In this document: piece after piece, positions 7,613 through 17,489 of the stretch
How the letters are laid out: every line of letters starts with the position of its first letter
Numbering within the stretch: the first letter of the stretch is position 1
Source of the DNA: Clostridium sp. AF15-31
Lineage (GTDB): Bacteria > Bacillota > Clostridia > Lachnospirales > Lachnospiraceae
Direction of reading: 5' to 3'
Assembly (NCBI RefSeq): GCF_003461625.1
Contig: NZ_QTXL01000001.1
Coordinates: 186,001-250,000, forward strand
DNA length: 64,000 nucleotides
Made by a program: the position numbers and the translations under genes
Notes under the pieces: model-generated
Told to the model about the DNA's origin: nothing
What the model saw: the letters and a program-made list of their open reading frames with translations, nothing else
The model's database searches: none

Positions 7613-8260
7613 TCACCTTCCTCTGATCGTTCCTTTTGTTCTTTCCATCACCCATGCAAATGCTTTCGCCGTCCGGATTCCCGGTTCTTTAAAATGATTT
7701 CCCTGATTCCATTCCAGTATACTGTCAATCTCCTGCTCCTGTAGCCATCCATACAATTCCCGGATACAATCGCCTACCGCAGCCATAACCTGATTCTTCG
7801 TTCTTTCTTCCCGATTGCCAAGACTCAGATAAACAGCAGGGCTTGCAATCCCATATTCTTTCACATACGAAAGAAATCCCGGAAACCAAACCGACGGGGA
7901 TGCTGCCGCTATCCCGGCAAACCTGTCCGTCTGGCAGGATGCCCAAAGTGCAAACAGCCCCGCTAGGGAATATCCACCAAGATAATAAGTCTTACTTTCA
8001 TCCTTACACAATTCCAATATCTGTGCCAGTAACGCCGACGCACCCTCGCCAAAATCTTCATTTCCAAATACAGCAGGGGCTCTCCACGGAGACAGATCCT
8101 GATTCCATCTATCCACCTTAACTGCAATCATCCGAAATTCCAGAGAAGTCCTCTTCATTATCTCTGAAACCTCATTTTCTATATCATGCACATCATGATC
8201 TCCCACTGGCTGGATCAATACAATATTTGCTTCCGGATCACCATATTTATATACAACCAT
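7613..8260 (-). CDS. Alpha/beta-hydrolase fold esterase
   Basis: 215 residues. The nucleophile elbow GYSLAG (about 95-100), a following AAASPSVWFPGF segment and a late histidine (GNHFKEPG, about 190) resemble putative esterases of the Esterase-D/IroE type. No signal peptide, so cytoplasmic. It is the first gene of the pair with the MBL-fold hydrolase 6 bp downstream; the two hydrolases may act in sequence on one substrate, which I cannot name. Confidence 0.7.
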   Translation of the reverse strand: MVVYKYGDPEANIVLIQPVGDHDVHDIENEVSEIMKRTSLEFRMIAVKVDRWNQDLSPWRAPAVFGNEDFGEGASALLAQILELCKDESKTYYLGGYSLAGLFALWASCQTDRFAGIAAASPSVWFPGFLSYVKEYGIASPAVYLSLGNREERTKNQVMAAVGDCIRELYGWLQEQEIDSILEWNQGNHFKEPGIRTAKAFAWVMERTKGTIRGR

Positions 8261-8373
8261 TTTTGCTCTCCAAATTTAAGTATATTATTATAATATCTGA
8301 AACACCACCACTCCGCAAACACATAATATACTTCCCTTTCTCCTGAAATACCGGACAAAATAACGCTATCTGA

Positions 8374-9519
8374 TCAAGGCACTTCGATTATATTGCTGAC
8401 TCTGATATACGTTCCATTTATATATGCCTCAAGCCAGATTGATGTATCCGGATATGTATATTCTGCCGGCAGCTGCAATTCACCTTCTGCTGCTCTGTCC
8501 AAAAGAAGCGAACCATCCCGCTCAATATGCCAGCCCAGATTATCATATCCTTCGACCTCATCTCTTGTGATCACGCCATTTTCATAAGTCAGGGTAAATG
8601 CTTCAACAACCGGTGTTTCTGCAATTAACTGATATCTGTGTGAAAAATACCGGATACTTCCAAATCTTCCGTTTTCCTTTTTATACACAACCGTCGCATC
8701 GCAGTCTCTGAAATTAATACCGGCTTCCCTGCCAACGATCGAGCCGGTTTCAGGTCCGGGTGTTCCAACCATACCTGATACATTTACATTTATCCAGTCT
8801 TCAGAACCATAAATTTCTCCGCCTGCAATTCCTACATACGTTCCTCCAGACACATATGCCTTTTCAAAAGTGATATTCTTCATCTGCAAGGAATAAGAAT
8901 ATCCTACAAATCCGCAATGTCCACCGTATTTTGTATCTATATGCATATTTTTTATTATATGATTTTGTCCATCTATAAGCCCCACAAATGTAGTGTGCTC
9001 AAGATATCTATCTGGTCTGTACCATCCGCCCATCGGAACCCATTCCAGACCGTCAAGATCTATATCCGCCTCAAGGTAGAGTTCCACGGAATCATTATAC
9101 CCTTTGACTGCATTGACATAATACACAACTCCAGCCAGTTGTTCCTTTGTTTCTACATGAAACACGGGAGCATTTTCTAATGCCCAGTCCGTGTCCGCAA
9201 TCTCCATGATCGAGCCGGTATCCCCATAATTTTCCCAGTCTGTTTTTGTCGGATCATAGTCCTTGTTGTTATAGGTTTTCAAGTTACCTCGTCCGGCAGC
9301 ATATTCCGGATCTGGATACGGATATGGATAATCTTCATAAGAACCGTCTTCCGAATTTACATATGGATATTCTTCATAAGTACTATCTTCTGAATTTACA
9401 TACGAATCTTCTTCATAAGTACTGTCTTCCCTATTTGTATCTGTATAATTCTCATATATTGATCTTGGAATAAATATGCCGAAAAGCACTCCGAATATAA
9501 TTATAAATATTTTCCACAT
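8374..9519 (-). CDS. Surface protein with N-terminal anchor, acidic repeats and GLUG-like region
   Basis: 381 residues. One N-terminal hydrophobic segment (residues 2-18) looks like an uncleaved signal anchor. Residues 31-67 are three tandem 13-residue-type repeats of the form EDSTYEEDSYVNS, rich in Asp, Glu and Tyr, ending in a PYPYPDPEY linker. Residues 125-265 contain DIDLDG.EWVPMGG, FVGLIDGQNHIIKNM and GFVGYS, the signature of GLUG/beta-helix surface proteins. The C-terminal part ends with a small beta-rich domain. Probably exported and cell-bound; ligand unknown. An AAGGGGAAA RBS supports the ATG. Confidence 0.6.
   Translation of the reverse strand: MWKIFIIIFGVLFGIFIPRSIYENYTDTNREDSTYEEDSYVNSEDSTYEEYPYVNSEDGSYEDYPYPYPDPEYAAGRGNLKTYNNKDYDPTKTDWENYGDTGSIMEIADTDWALENAPVFHVETKEQLAGVVYYVNAVKGYNDSVELYLEADIDLDGLEWVPMGGWYRPDRYLEHTTFVGLIDGQNHIIKNMHIDTKYGGHCGFVGYSYSLQMKNITFEKAYVSGGTYVGIAGGEIYGSEDWINVNVSGMVGTPGPETGSIVGREAGINFRDCDATVVYKKENGRFGSIRYFSHRYQLIAETPVVEAFTLTYENGVITRDEVEGYDNLGWHIERDGSLLLDRAAEGELQLPAEYTYPDTSIWLEAYINGTYIRVSNIIEVP
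9319..9429 (-). repeat. In-frame tandem repeat, about 39 bp x 3
   Basis: Three consecutive in-frame units of about 39 bp encode the acidic Tyr-rich repeats of the surface protein; the first two are nearly identical, the third is shorter and diverged. Such repeats can change copy number by slippage. Confidence 0.7.
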
Positions 9520-9649
9520 AGTAATTTCCCCTTCCCAATTATATAAACCCTATCTTTTTGTTACTACTGTATCAAAGACATATTTTTCTTTTATCTGCTT
9601 TAACATCTCCATATGCGGCATCTGCAAATGCTTCCTTGTCTGTTTCCGG

Positions 9650-10012
9650 TTACGTCAGCGTCCCAACCTCGATCAGATTTCCATCCAGATCATAGAAACG
9701 AACCACCTTCTGTCCCCAACTGTGAACCATAAGTGGATTTACATATTCAATCGATGGATATAACCGCTCCAGCTTTTCAACAAAAGCTTCGATATCCCGC
9801 TCCTCAAAATATAGCTCGGCGGAATTATTGTGGGATATCACATCTCTTTTTAGAAAATCTTTCCATATCCTCTCATCCTGCAATACAAGTCCTTCCGTCA
9901 GGATCAGATTTCCGTCATTATCTAATATTGGTTCGAGTCCAAACAGATCATGGTAAAATTGCTTTGACCGTTCAATATCTTTCACAACAATTAACACATT
10001 CCTCAGTCTCAT
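9650..10012 (-). CDS. VOC family protein (glyoxalase/bleomycin-resistance fold)
   Basis: 120 residues, one vicinal-oxygen-chelate domain. The start LRNVLIVVKDIERSKQFYHDLFGL and the end RFYDLDGNLIEVG are standard for the fold, with the last glutamate as a metal ligand candidate. Such proteins include lyases, dioxygenases and antibiotic-binding proteins; the specificity cannot be told. It appears monocistronic. Confidence 0.8.
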   Translation of the reverse strand: MRLRNVLIVVKDIERSKQFYHDLFGLEPILDNDGNLILTEGLVLQDERIWKDFLKRDVISHNNSAELYFEERDIEAFVEKLERLYPSIEYVNPLMVHSWGQKVVRFYDLDGNLIEVGTLT

Positions 10013-10194
10013 TCCACACCTCCATATTTTTATCTGTTTTAAATGATTTCCGGTCTTTCACATAAAAAGTCACATTTACCTTCGGACTCAAACAGGCACT
10101 TGTATTTACCGGCACTATGCATCTCATTACGAAATCTTTGGTAATGTCAATATATAATTAACTGGATGCAGTTATAACTCCACCTTTATTTTTT

Positions 10195-11535
10195 CTATTT
10201 TCTAATATATGACTCTGCCATAGACAGCAGCGTTTCTCTGTTGTTCAACTCAGGACTGCCAAGCACCTGATTCAGAAGCTCCTGCAGGATATCGCCGATC
10301 TCTTTTCCCGGCTTTACGCCAAGTGCGATCAAATCCTTTCCATTGATGGCAAGCTGTTTAATCGTCAGACAATCTTTCGCATCCGTGATCTCCTGATACA
10401 ATTTCTCCAGATGCTCGATGCTGCCTCTCCGTTCTTCTAACTTATAATCACTCTGTGCCGCCATATCCGCCCGGCGGATCTTGATATAATAAGGGAAGAA
10501 ATCTGCTCCCATCCTGCTGAGTGCTTTTCGGAAGGTTGTCTTTTTCAACATCTCCCCTAAACCATAATCATGCCACAGTACCATCTTGCATACCAGATCT
10601 GTCGTTTCATTGTCAAACCGCAGTCTGCGAAGCACCTTACGGGCAATCTCTGCCCCCTTCTCATTATGTCCATAGAAATGGTCGATACCATTTTCATCCA
10701 CGGTATGACATTCCGGCTTTCCCACATCATGAAGCAGCGCAGCCCATCTGCATACTGTAGTTGGCTCGATAACCTTAACTGCTTCCATTGAATGAACGCC
10801 TACATTGTATTTATGGTATGGATTATTCTGCGGCTGTTCCATCATTCGGTCAAATTCCGGCAGGATATATGCTGTTATGCCTGTCACATATGCTTCCATC
10901 AATTTCTCCGGATGCGCAGAAGTCAGCAATTTGTCAAGCTCCACGCGGATACGTTCGGCACTGATATCCTGTAAGAACTGTGCCCGCAGGATCATCGCCT
11001 TTCTGGTATCCCTCTCGATCGTGAAATCAAGCTGGCCTGCAAACCGGATCGCCCGAAGGATTCTCAGAGCATCTTCATCAAATCGTGCCAGCGGATCACC
11101 GACCGCCTTGATGACCTTATTGTCCAGATCATCCATTCCACCGAACAGATCGATCACACCTGCTGAAGGACTGTATGCCATAGCGTTGATCGTAAAATCC
11201 CTACGCTTCAGGTCTTCTTCTAAATTTGCAGTAAATTCCACAGAATCCGGTCTTCTGTGATCGGAATATTCTCCATCCACCCGGTAGGTGGTTACTTCAT
11301 ATGCCTCTTTACCAAACATAACCGTAACCGTACCATGCTTAATTCCGGTATCGATCGTCCGTCTGAATAACGCCTTTACCTGTTCCGGTCTTGCTGCTGT
11401 CGTAATATCCCAGTCTCCCGGTTCTCTGCCAAGAATACTGTCTCTCACGCATCCACCAACAATATAGGCTTCATACCCGGCAGCTTCCAGTGTCTCTATT
11501 ACCTTTTTCGCATTCTCCGGCATCCTGATCTCCAT
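10195..11535 (-). CDS. cca: CCA-adding tRNA nucleotidyltransferase
   Basis: 446 residues from the preferred start. The head domain has GGCVRDSILGREPGDWDI (the DxD of class II nucleotidyltransferases), then the neck RRDFTINAMAYSP and LRAIRFAGQ motifs, and an HD domain further on (LLHDVGKPECH, NEKGAE, LWHDYG). It adds or repairs the 3' CCA of tRNAs. The HD domain, seen in clostridial members, may add phosphodiesterase activity. The frame is open 27 codons further, but a GGAGGAGG site directly before the ATG at 11535 decides the start. Confidence 0.92.
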   Translation of the reverse strand: MEIRMPENAKKVIETLEAAGYEAYIVGGCVRDSILGREPGDWDITTAARPEQVKALFRRTIDTGIKHGTVTVMFGKEAYEVTTYRVDGEYSDHRRPDSVEFTANLEEDLKRRDFTINAMAYSPSAGVIDLFGGMDDLDNKVIKAVGDPLARFDEDALRILRAIRFAGQLDFTIERDTRKAMILRAQFLQDISAERIRVELDKLLTSAHPEKLMEAYVTGITAYILPEFDRMMEQPQNNPYHKYNVGVHSMEAVKVIEPTTVCRWAALLHDVGKPECHTVDENGIDHFYGHNEKGAEIARKVLRRLRFDNETTDLVCKMVLWHDYGLGEMLKKTTFRKALSRMGADFFPYYIKIRRADMAAQSDYKLEERRGSIEHLEKLYQEITDAKDCLTIKQLAINGKDLIALGVKPGKEIGDILQELLNQVLGSPELNNRETLLSMAESYIRK

Positions 11536-11963
11536 ATCACAACCTCCTCCTTGGGTATTTCTATGCCTTTCTGTACACAATACCATTACTTTATTTTTTG
11601 ATAGGGTATCTCTCATCTTCTCTTCTATTATACCCTATGATCTATCCTTCACTTGGGTATCACTTCTGTTTTCTAGCTGTCATACCCACGCGCCTACCCT
11701 TCGGCGGGGTATTAACAAGATTTTTCATCCAATATACCCTTAAGCGCCACCATCTACGCCATATTTCATGATTGCGCCACCATCTATGCCATATATTTCA
11801 TGATATCAATTGAAAACAGCATATTCCATCCCAAATATATATTACATTAAAATAGGTGATAACAATCTATTAATATGTTTGTTATCACCTATTGCAAGTA
11901 TCATAAATTCCGCAAAATCAAATACACTACTTATCTATCATCTGCTAATAGCCGATGTTCCTC
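11536..11963. repeat. Non-coding region with GGGTAT/ATACCC copies and a 30-bp tandem repeat
   Basis: Between cca and proS no gene is visible. Seven GGGTAT or ATACCC hexamers lie between about 11553 and 11738, in both orientations; one pair forms ATAGGGTAT...ATACCCTAT around a TATAAT (11627-11632, minus strand) that may be the cca promoter. A tandem duplication of about 30 bp starting GCGCCACCATCTA lies at 11744-11773 and 11774-11805. The region ends with the proS terminator at 11851-11893. Confidence 0.55.
11851..11893. terminator. Hairpin terminator downstream of proS
   Basis: A perfect 15-bp inverted repeat AATAGGTGATAACAA/TTGTTATCACCTATT. On the minus strand it is followed by TTTAATG. It lies about 70 bp after the proS stop. 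Confidence 0.65.
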
Positions 11964-13400
11964 TTAGTATGCCTTGCCAAAGTATACCATAGTCTTTGCT
12001 GGCTTACCGCAATGTACACAGACATCGGACAAATGCTCCTGCTCAAATGGCATACATCTGGTTGTTGCACCGGTCTCATCCTTGATCGCTTCCTCACAGG
12101 CTCTGTCGCCACACCACATAGCTTTGATGAATCCCTGCTTTCTTGTCAGAATGTCAGTGAATTCTTCCCAGTTATGAGCCTCATGTGTATTGGCATCTCT
12201 GTGAGCAGTTGCCTTTGCAAGCATGTCTGCCTGCATCTTCTCAAGGATCTCTCCAACTGCTTCTGTAATATTATCTAATGACACAACTGTCTTTTCTCTG
12301 TTATCACGACGTACGATAACTGCCTGACCAGCTTCGATATCCTTTGGTCCGATCTCGATACGAACCGGAATGCCGCGCATCTCCTGCTCAGAGAATTTCC
12401 AGCCTGGGTTCTTATTAGAATCATCCAGCTTAACTGTGAACTTCTCAGAAAGAGCAGCCTTGATCTCCTGTGCCTTTTCAAGAACGCCTTCCTTCTTCTG
12501 GTTGATCGGAATGATCATAACCTGTGTAGGAGCGATTCTTGGTGGAAGCACCAGGCCGCTGTCATCACCATGAACCATGATGATCGCACCGATAATTCTG
12601 GTTGACATACCCCATGAAGTCTGGTGTACATACTGTAATTTATTATTTGCGTCTGTATACTGAACGCCAAATGCCTTGGCAAATCCATCTCCGAAATTAT
12701 GGCTTGTACCGGACTGAAGTGCCTTACCATCATGCATCAGAGCTTCGATCGTATAAGTAGCCTCTGCACCTGCAAACTTCTCTTTATCTGTCTTACGTCC
12801 CTTGATCATAGGAATAGCCAGAACCTGCTCACAGAAATCAGCATAGACATTTAACATCTGGATGGTTCTTTCCTCTGCTTCTTCTGCTGTAGCATGTGCC
12901 GTATGACCTTCCTGCCATAAGAATTCCATCGAACGAAGGAAAGGTCTGGTTGTCTTTTCCCAACGAACAACTGAACACCACTGGTTATAAACCTTTGGAA
13001 GATCTCTATATGAATGAATGATATTCGAATACAGATCACAGAACAGAGTCTCTGATGTAGGTCTTACACATAAACGCTCCGGAAGTGGATCCAAGCCACC
13101 CTGTGTTACCCATGCAACTTCAGGTGCAAATCCTTCTACGTGATCCTTCTCCTTCTGAAGAAGACTTTCAGGAATGAACAATGGCATATATACATTTTCT
13201 ACGCCTATTTCCTTGAATCTTCTGTCGAGTTCCTTCTGTATATTTTCCCAGATGGCATAACCGGCCGGTCGTAAAATCATGCATCCTCTTACACTTGAAT
13301 AATCTGTAAGCTCTGCTTTCTTTACAACATCTGTGTACCACTGGGCAAAATCTTCGTCCATGGAAGTAATAGCCTCTACTAATTTCTTTTCATTAGCCAT
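11964..13400 (-). CDS. proS: Prolyl-tRNA synthetase, short eukaryote/archaea-like type
   Basis: 478 residues. Class II motifs are clear: the motif 1 region before [10 protein letters not shown], motif 2 around [12 protein letters not shown] and [18 protein letters not shown], and motif 3-like [14 protein letters not shown]; an anticodon-binding domain and a zinc-type C-terminal domain follow ([18 protein letters not shown]), ending in the Tyr typical of this clade. It lacks the INS editing domain of the long bacterial form. It charges tRNA-Pro. No T-box core (GGTGGNACCGCG-like) is visible upstream, so regulation is not of that type. Confidence 0.95.
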   Translation of the reverse strand: MANEKKLVEAITSMDEDFAQWYTDVVKKAELTDYSSVRGCMILRPAGYAIWENIQKELDRRFKEIGVENVYMPLFIPESLLQKEKDHVEGFAPEVAWVTQGGLDPLPERLCVRPTSETLFCDLYSNIIHSYRDLPKVYNQWCSVVRWEKTTRPFLRSMEFLWQEGHTAHATAEEAEERTIQMLNVYADFCEQVLAIPMIKGRKTDKEKFAGAEATYTIEALMHDGKALQSGTSHNFGDGFAKAFGVQYTDANNKLQYVHQTSWGMSTRIIGAIIMVHGDDSGLVLPPRIAPTQVMIIPINQKKEGVLEKAQEIKAALSEKFTVKLDDSNKNPGWKFSEQEMRGIPVRIEIGPKDIEAGQAVIVRRDNREKTVVSLDNITEAVGEILEKMQADMLAKATAHRDANTHEAHNWEEFTDILTRKQGFIKAMWCGDRACEEAIKDETGATTRCMPFEQEHLSDVCVHCGKPAKTMVYFGKAY

Positions 13401-13699
13401 CTCAATTTTCTCCTTTATATACTTATAAAAATAATTCTATCGTGCAGCCTTTTAAATGTGTCTGACATCTATACCTGTCCTTTAAAAAGTTACATACCTT
13501 CTGTCATTATATAGATATAACCTGATATTTTCAAGGGATTTTTGCCGGTTCTGCCAGAATGTAAAACATTTTTTCTTGCAATTTGCACTGTTTCTGTATA
13601 TATTATCCATGATGAAAAGCACTAAACACAGGAATGAAAAATCATTTGTCTGCAACGGATGATCTTTCCATATTCCAAACAAATAATGAGGGTAAAATA

Positions 13700-14395
13700 A
13701 TGAATAAACAGGAGTCAAATACATCTTTCCATTTGAAAGGCGAATCAACAAAAACCGGAAAACTTCCGGTCTCTGAACAATATCTGGAAGATAAGGAAAT
13801 CCAGGATCAGACAGAACAATTAAAAAATCAGACAGATATATCAACAGAAGGTCTGACAGAGACAGCCATTCTTCGTTTAAAAGCGGAGCAAACTTCTGCA
13901 AATAAGTCAAATGGTATCTCCGGTGCCACTTACAGCATCAGCACCTCCTACCACGAGGCAGTTGGGGAACAGCAGGCATCTCTGACAAGACAGCGCAAGA
14001 ACCGCCATACCTTTGCAATCGTCCGGAAAACCATAACACTTGTTGTAATCTTTGCAATCCTGGTTGCAGGTATCTACTTCCTGTCCACACATCTCCGGAA
14101 TCTGAAGCCACACGATGACAAATCCATGCAGGAGCTTCTCTGTGAATCAAAATGGACAATAGAAGATCTTGGCAGTTTCATATTCACAGAAGACAACAAA
14201 GTGATCAAAAAGAAAGGCTCCACCGAAACTGGAACCTATGAAGTAACAGATGACGACATTTTGATCATGCATTTCAAAAAAGAAGATCTGAGTTATCTGT
14301 TGGAAACCAGTTCAGATGGAACCGTAAAATGGGTACACAGCTATAATGGCTTTGAAGAAGTCATTATTCCGAATACCATTCCAATTACAAAATAA
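13700..14395 (+). CDS. Single-pass membrane protein with small extracytoplasmic domain
   Basis: 231 residues from the ATG at 13700, chosen over an ATG 22 codons upstream because GAGGGT precedes it. The first 105 residues are polar and rich in Thr, Ser and Gln; one membrane segment follows a basic RQRKNRH stretch (about 108-128); the last 100 residues form a beta-rich domain (WTIEDLGSFIFTEDNKV, GTYEVTDDDILIMHF) resembling small DUF5640-type lipocalin-like folds. Function unknown. It is the only plus-strand gene in the left 42 kb and ends 2 bp before the convergent pseudouridine synthase gene. Confidence 0.7.
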   Translation: MNKQESNTSFHLKGESTKTGKLPVSEQYLEDKEIQDQTEQLKNQTDISTEGLTETAILRLKAEQTSANKSNGISGATYSISTSYHEAVGEQQASLTRQRKNRHTFAIVRKTITLVVIFAILVAGIYFLSTHLRNLKPHDDKSMQELLCESKWTIEDLGSFIFTEDNKVIKKKGSTETGTYEVTDDDILIMHFKKEDLSYLLETSSDGTVKWVHSYNGFEEVIIPNTIPITK

Positions 14396-14397
14396 TA

Positions 14398-15099
14398 TTA
14401 AAATTCATCCAGCTCGATGATCTCAAAGGCTTTGCCCTCCGGCTCATTCTTAAAGATCATATGCTCACCCGTCACCGGATGTTCGAATTCCAGTCTGGAT
14501 GCATGCAGACCGATCTGCTTATAAGATTTCTTTGTTTTCTGGAACTTTGGATTATACTTTGTATCGCCCCAGATTCCGGCTTTTTTACCAGCCATCTGTA
14601 CACGGATCTGATGGGTTCTGCCTGTGATAAGATTGATCAGAACATAACTTAAGATTCCATCATCTGTCTCCATGACATCTAACACTTCATAATCCAGCTC
14701 CGCTAATTTGGCTCCCGGCGTATCTTTATCCACAATTCTTGTGACATTTGTCTTGTTATCGTGAATCAGATAATTCGTAATCGTTCCGGCATCATTCGGA
14801 AGTTCTCCGGTTAAGATTGCCTGATAATATTTGACCATCTCGCCATCTTCACTCTGCTTTGACAGCTTCGAAGCAGCCTCCTTGTTCTTGGCAAATAACA
14901 TAATGCCGCCAACCGGACGATCCAGTCTATGGATCGGAGCCAGATATGGTTCCTCTGTCCGATGCTCTTTCTCAAAAATGCGAAGCTTCAACATACTGAC
15001 CATATTTTCAGAATTCTTCTTGTCCGGCTGGGATGGCAACCCATACGGCTTCACCGCAACCAATATATCATTATCTTCATATAATACTTCTATCTTCAT
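14398..15099 (-). CDS. RluA-family pseudouridine synthase
   Basis: 233 residues with the catalytic motif HRLDRPVGG (Asp near 60), LITGRTHQIRVQM and the C-terminal LHASRLEFEHPVTGE of the RluA/RluD group. It isomerises uridine in rRNA or tRNA. There is no N-terminal S4 domain, unlike RluD, which fits short single-domain members such as RluA/RluC-like enzymes or YjbO-type paralogues; the exact target uridine is not predictable. It is separated by 88 bp from the response regulator upstream and may be cotranscribed. Confidence 0.88.
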   Translation of the reverse strand: MKIEVLYEDNDILVAVKPYGLPSQPDKKNSENMVSMLKLRIFEKEHRTEEPYLAPIHRLDRPVGGIMLFAKNKEAASKLSKQSEDGEMVKYYQAILTGELPNDAGTITNYLIHDNKTNVTRIVDKDTPGAKLAELDYEVLDVMETDDGILSYVLINLITGRTHQIRVQMAGKKAGIWGDTKYNPKFQKTKKSYKQIGLHASRLEFEHPVTGEHMIFKNEPEGKAFEIIELDEF

Positions 15100-15187
15100 C
15101 TGTTATCTCCTTATCAGAATCTATCAAAATCCAAAGCTCTGATGCACACTCTCCCATCTGTGCAGGTTCTGTCCCCACACTTTTTCA

Positions 15188-15877
15188 CTACATTCTGAAT
15201 CGGTATCCAACGCCCCATACAGTTTCGATGTACTGTGGCTTAGATGTATCAAATTCGATCTTCTCACGGATCTTCTTGATATGAACCGTAACGGTCGCGA
15301 TATCTCCGATACTCTCCATATTCCAGATCTTGTTAAACAGTTCATCCTTTGAAAATACCTTATTCGGATTGCTTGCAAGGAAAGTCAGAAGATCAAATTC
15401 CTTATTTGTAAATACCTTCTCTTCTCCATCCACATAGACACGACGATCGGTCTTGTCAATCTTTAATCCACGGATCTCAATGACATCATTCTGCAATGCG
15501 GTTGAACCAATCAGACGCTCATATCTGGAAATATGTGCCTTTACTCTGGCAACCAGCTCACTTGGACTGAATGGCTTTGTTACATAATCATCAACACCAA
15601 GTCCAAGTCCACGGATCTTATCAATATCATTCTTCTTTGCTGTAACCATGATGATCGGAATATCCTTCTTCTCACGAATCTGACGACAGATTTCAAATCC
15701 ATCCAGATCCGGAAGCATCAGATCAAGCAGGATCAGGCTGTAATCATTCTCTAATGCCTTATCCAGACCCTTTGCTCCATTTGTCTCTATCTCAACCTCA
15801 AAATCATTCAACTCCAGATAATCCCGCTCCAGCTCTGCTATGCTAAGTTCATCTTCAATTATCAGTATTCTGCTCAT
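15188..15877 (-). CDS. OmpR/PhoB-type response regulator
   Basis: 229 residues: receiver domain (acidic pair DEL near 8, phosphoacceptor Asp in LILLDLMLPD near 53, switch Thr in MVTAK, Lys in VTKPFSPSE) and a winged-helix DNA-binding domain with NKEFDLLTFLASNPNKVFS and TVHIKKIREKIE. It follows the histidine kinase gene and overlaps it by 23 bp, so translation is coupled and the two form one two-component system. Confidence 0.93.
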   Translation of the reverse strand: MSRILIIEDELSIAELERDYLELNDFEVEIETNGAKGLDKALENDYSLILLDLMLPDLDGFEICRQIREKKDIPIIMVTAKKNDIDKIRGLGLGVDDYVTKPFSPSELVARVKAHISRYERLIGSTALQNDVIEIRGLKIDKTDRRVYVDGEEKVFTNKEFDLLTFLASNPNKVFSKDELFNKIWNMESIGDIATVTVHIKKIREKIEFDTSKPQYIETVWGVGYRFRM

Positions 15878-17465
15878 CTTTATTTTCCTCCTTGATGTAT
15901 TTCTTCAATGTGAAATAGATCGTTGTACCTTCACCTTTCTTACTGGTCGCCCAGATCTTTCCACCATGTTCTTCCACGATCTTCTTGCAGATAGCAAGCC
16001 CCAGTCCGCTTCCACCTCTGGAACGTCTTGCACTGTCTGCACGATACGTTCGGTCAAATATATGCGGCAGGCTCTCTTTGTCGATCCCCCGTCCATCATC
16101 ATTGATCGATACCTTGATCATTTTCTCACTTTCTTCTATAGAAATGTCAATATGACCTTCCTCTTTATCTGTATACTTGATCGCATTTGTCACAATATTG
16201 TTAATAACACGCTTCAACTGATCCGGATCAACAACAACCTTTACATCTTCCGCACAATAATTGTTATAGTTCAGTGTCATATTATGTGATAACAGATCTG
16301 CCCGAACCTCTTCCATACAGTCATTAAAATAGTCTTTTACCGATACTCTGTGGAATTCATACGGAATCGCATTGTTCGTGATATTGGTATATAGCGACAA
16401 TTCGTTGATCAGCGCATCCAATTCATTTGCCTTATTATAGATCATCTTCAGATAACGATCCTGCTTCTCCGGTGTGTCTGCCACACCATCCATCAGACCC
16501 TCAACGTATCCTTTGATCGTTGTAATCGGAGTTTTCAGATCATGAGAAATGTTACTGATCAGCTCCCTGTTTTCTTCCTCATACTGCATCTTAAGCTCAA
16601 CCGATTCATTCAGGCGCTCTCTCATGTCGTTAAATGACCGGCATAATTCTCCAATCTCATCTTTTCTTCCATCACTGACCTCTACCGGCTCTCCCAGATT
16701 CCCGGTACCAATCTCCTCTGCTGCCTCCTTCAGACGAACCAGCGGACGGATGAACTGTACATATACCAGTGTCGACAAAGCAGTTGTCAGAACCAGCATG
16801 ATCAAGAACATCATAAGGATAAATCCAACCAGCGCACTCTTAAACTGGCTGACGTAATTACCATAATATGTAACCAGGAAAATACTGATCGATTTGCCAT
16901 TGATCTGATAATCGATCTCATTACACAGATATGCCTGTGGAGATGTCAGCATATATTCATAAGTTTTGCCATATTTTCCAAATGCATATGAACCCTGATC
17001 GCCCATTTCCCCGGAACCGGACTCTGATGAACTGTTTTCTACTTCCTCCTGCTTGATTCCCTTCTCACCATTTATATAGATTGCACGTTTGGTAAGTAAA
17101 GACGCTTCCAGTTTTTCTACTTCATCTTTTATACCGGAATATGTAAATTCACCATCAATATAGACAAGCACCGATGTCCTGTAATTTCCGGCTTTCTGGT
17201 TCAGACTGTCCAGATATTTCTTATCATAGAATTTGCCCGGATCTGTCTGCAGATCCTCCTGCACATCCGACATGATGATCGACAGATTCCGATATGTTTC
17301 CTTAATCGGATCGCTGATCGAATATAATGACTGTATACTGTAACCGTCCCCAAACATTTCTGACAAATAACTTCGTCCAATCACGATCGTACCTACCAAC
17401 ATGATCAGCACGATAAAGATCCAGACGGAAACCAACGCCCATTTAACTTTTTTTATGATCTTCAT
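15855..17465 (-). CDS. Membrane sensor histidine kinase (HAMP, HisKA, HATPase)
   Basis: 536 residues from the ATG at 17465, which has an AAAGGA site; the frame is open 20 codons further, into repetitive sequence. Two membrane segments (about 10-32 and 210-235) enclose an extracytoplasmic sensor of some 180 residues with a Ser/Glu/Gly-rich insert. Then a HAMP domain, the H-box SHDLKTPITTIKGY, N-box NNIVTNAIKY, and G-boxes DDGRGID and GGSGLGLAI. Typical of envelope-stress or antibiotic-sensing kinases. Partner: the overlapping response regulator downstream. Ligand unknown. Confidence 0.92.
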   Translation of the reverse strand: MKIIKKVKWALVSVWIFIVLIMLVGTIVIGRSYLSEMFGDGYSIQSLYSISDPIKETYRNLSIIMSDVQEDLQTDPGKFYDKKYLDSLNQKAGNYRTSVLVYIDGEFTYSGIKDEVEKLEASLLTKRAIYINGEKGIKQEEVENSSSESGSGEMGDQGSYAFGKYGKTYEYMLTSPQAYLCNEIDYQINGKSISIFLVTYYGNYVSQFKSALVGFILMMFLIMLVLTTALSTLVYVQFIRPLVRLKEAAEEIGTGNLGEPVEVSDGRKDEIGELCRSFNDMRERLNESVELKMQYEEENRELISNISHDLKTPITTIKGYVEGLMDGVADTPEKQDRYLKMIYNKANELDALINELSLYTNITNNAIPYEFHRVSVKDYFNDCMEEVRADLLSHNMTLNYNNYCAEDVKVVVDPDQLKRVINNIVTNAIKYTDKEEGHIDISIEESEKMIKVSINDDGRGIDKESLPHIFDRTYRADSARRSRGGSGLGLAICKKIVEEHGGKIWATSKKGEGTTIYFTLKKYIKEENKDEQNTDN

Positions 17466-17489
17466 ATGTTTTCCTTTATAATTGTTTTT

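Noticed and set aside
13401..13699. T-box leader before proS (also checked for serS and argS)
   Set aside because: No T-box core GGTGGNACCGCG-like sequence or specifier stem found in these upstream regions; they are too short or AT-rich.
13482..13910. Minus-strand open frame of 142 codons
   Set aside because: Overlaps the plus-strand membrane protein at 13700, has no good start site, and its composition is that of a frame shadow over the divergent promoter region.
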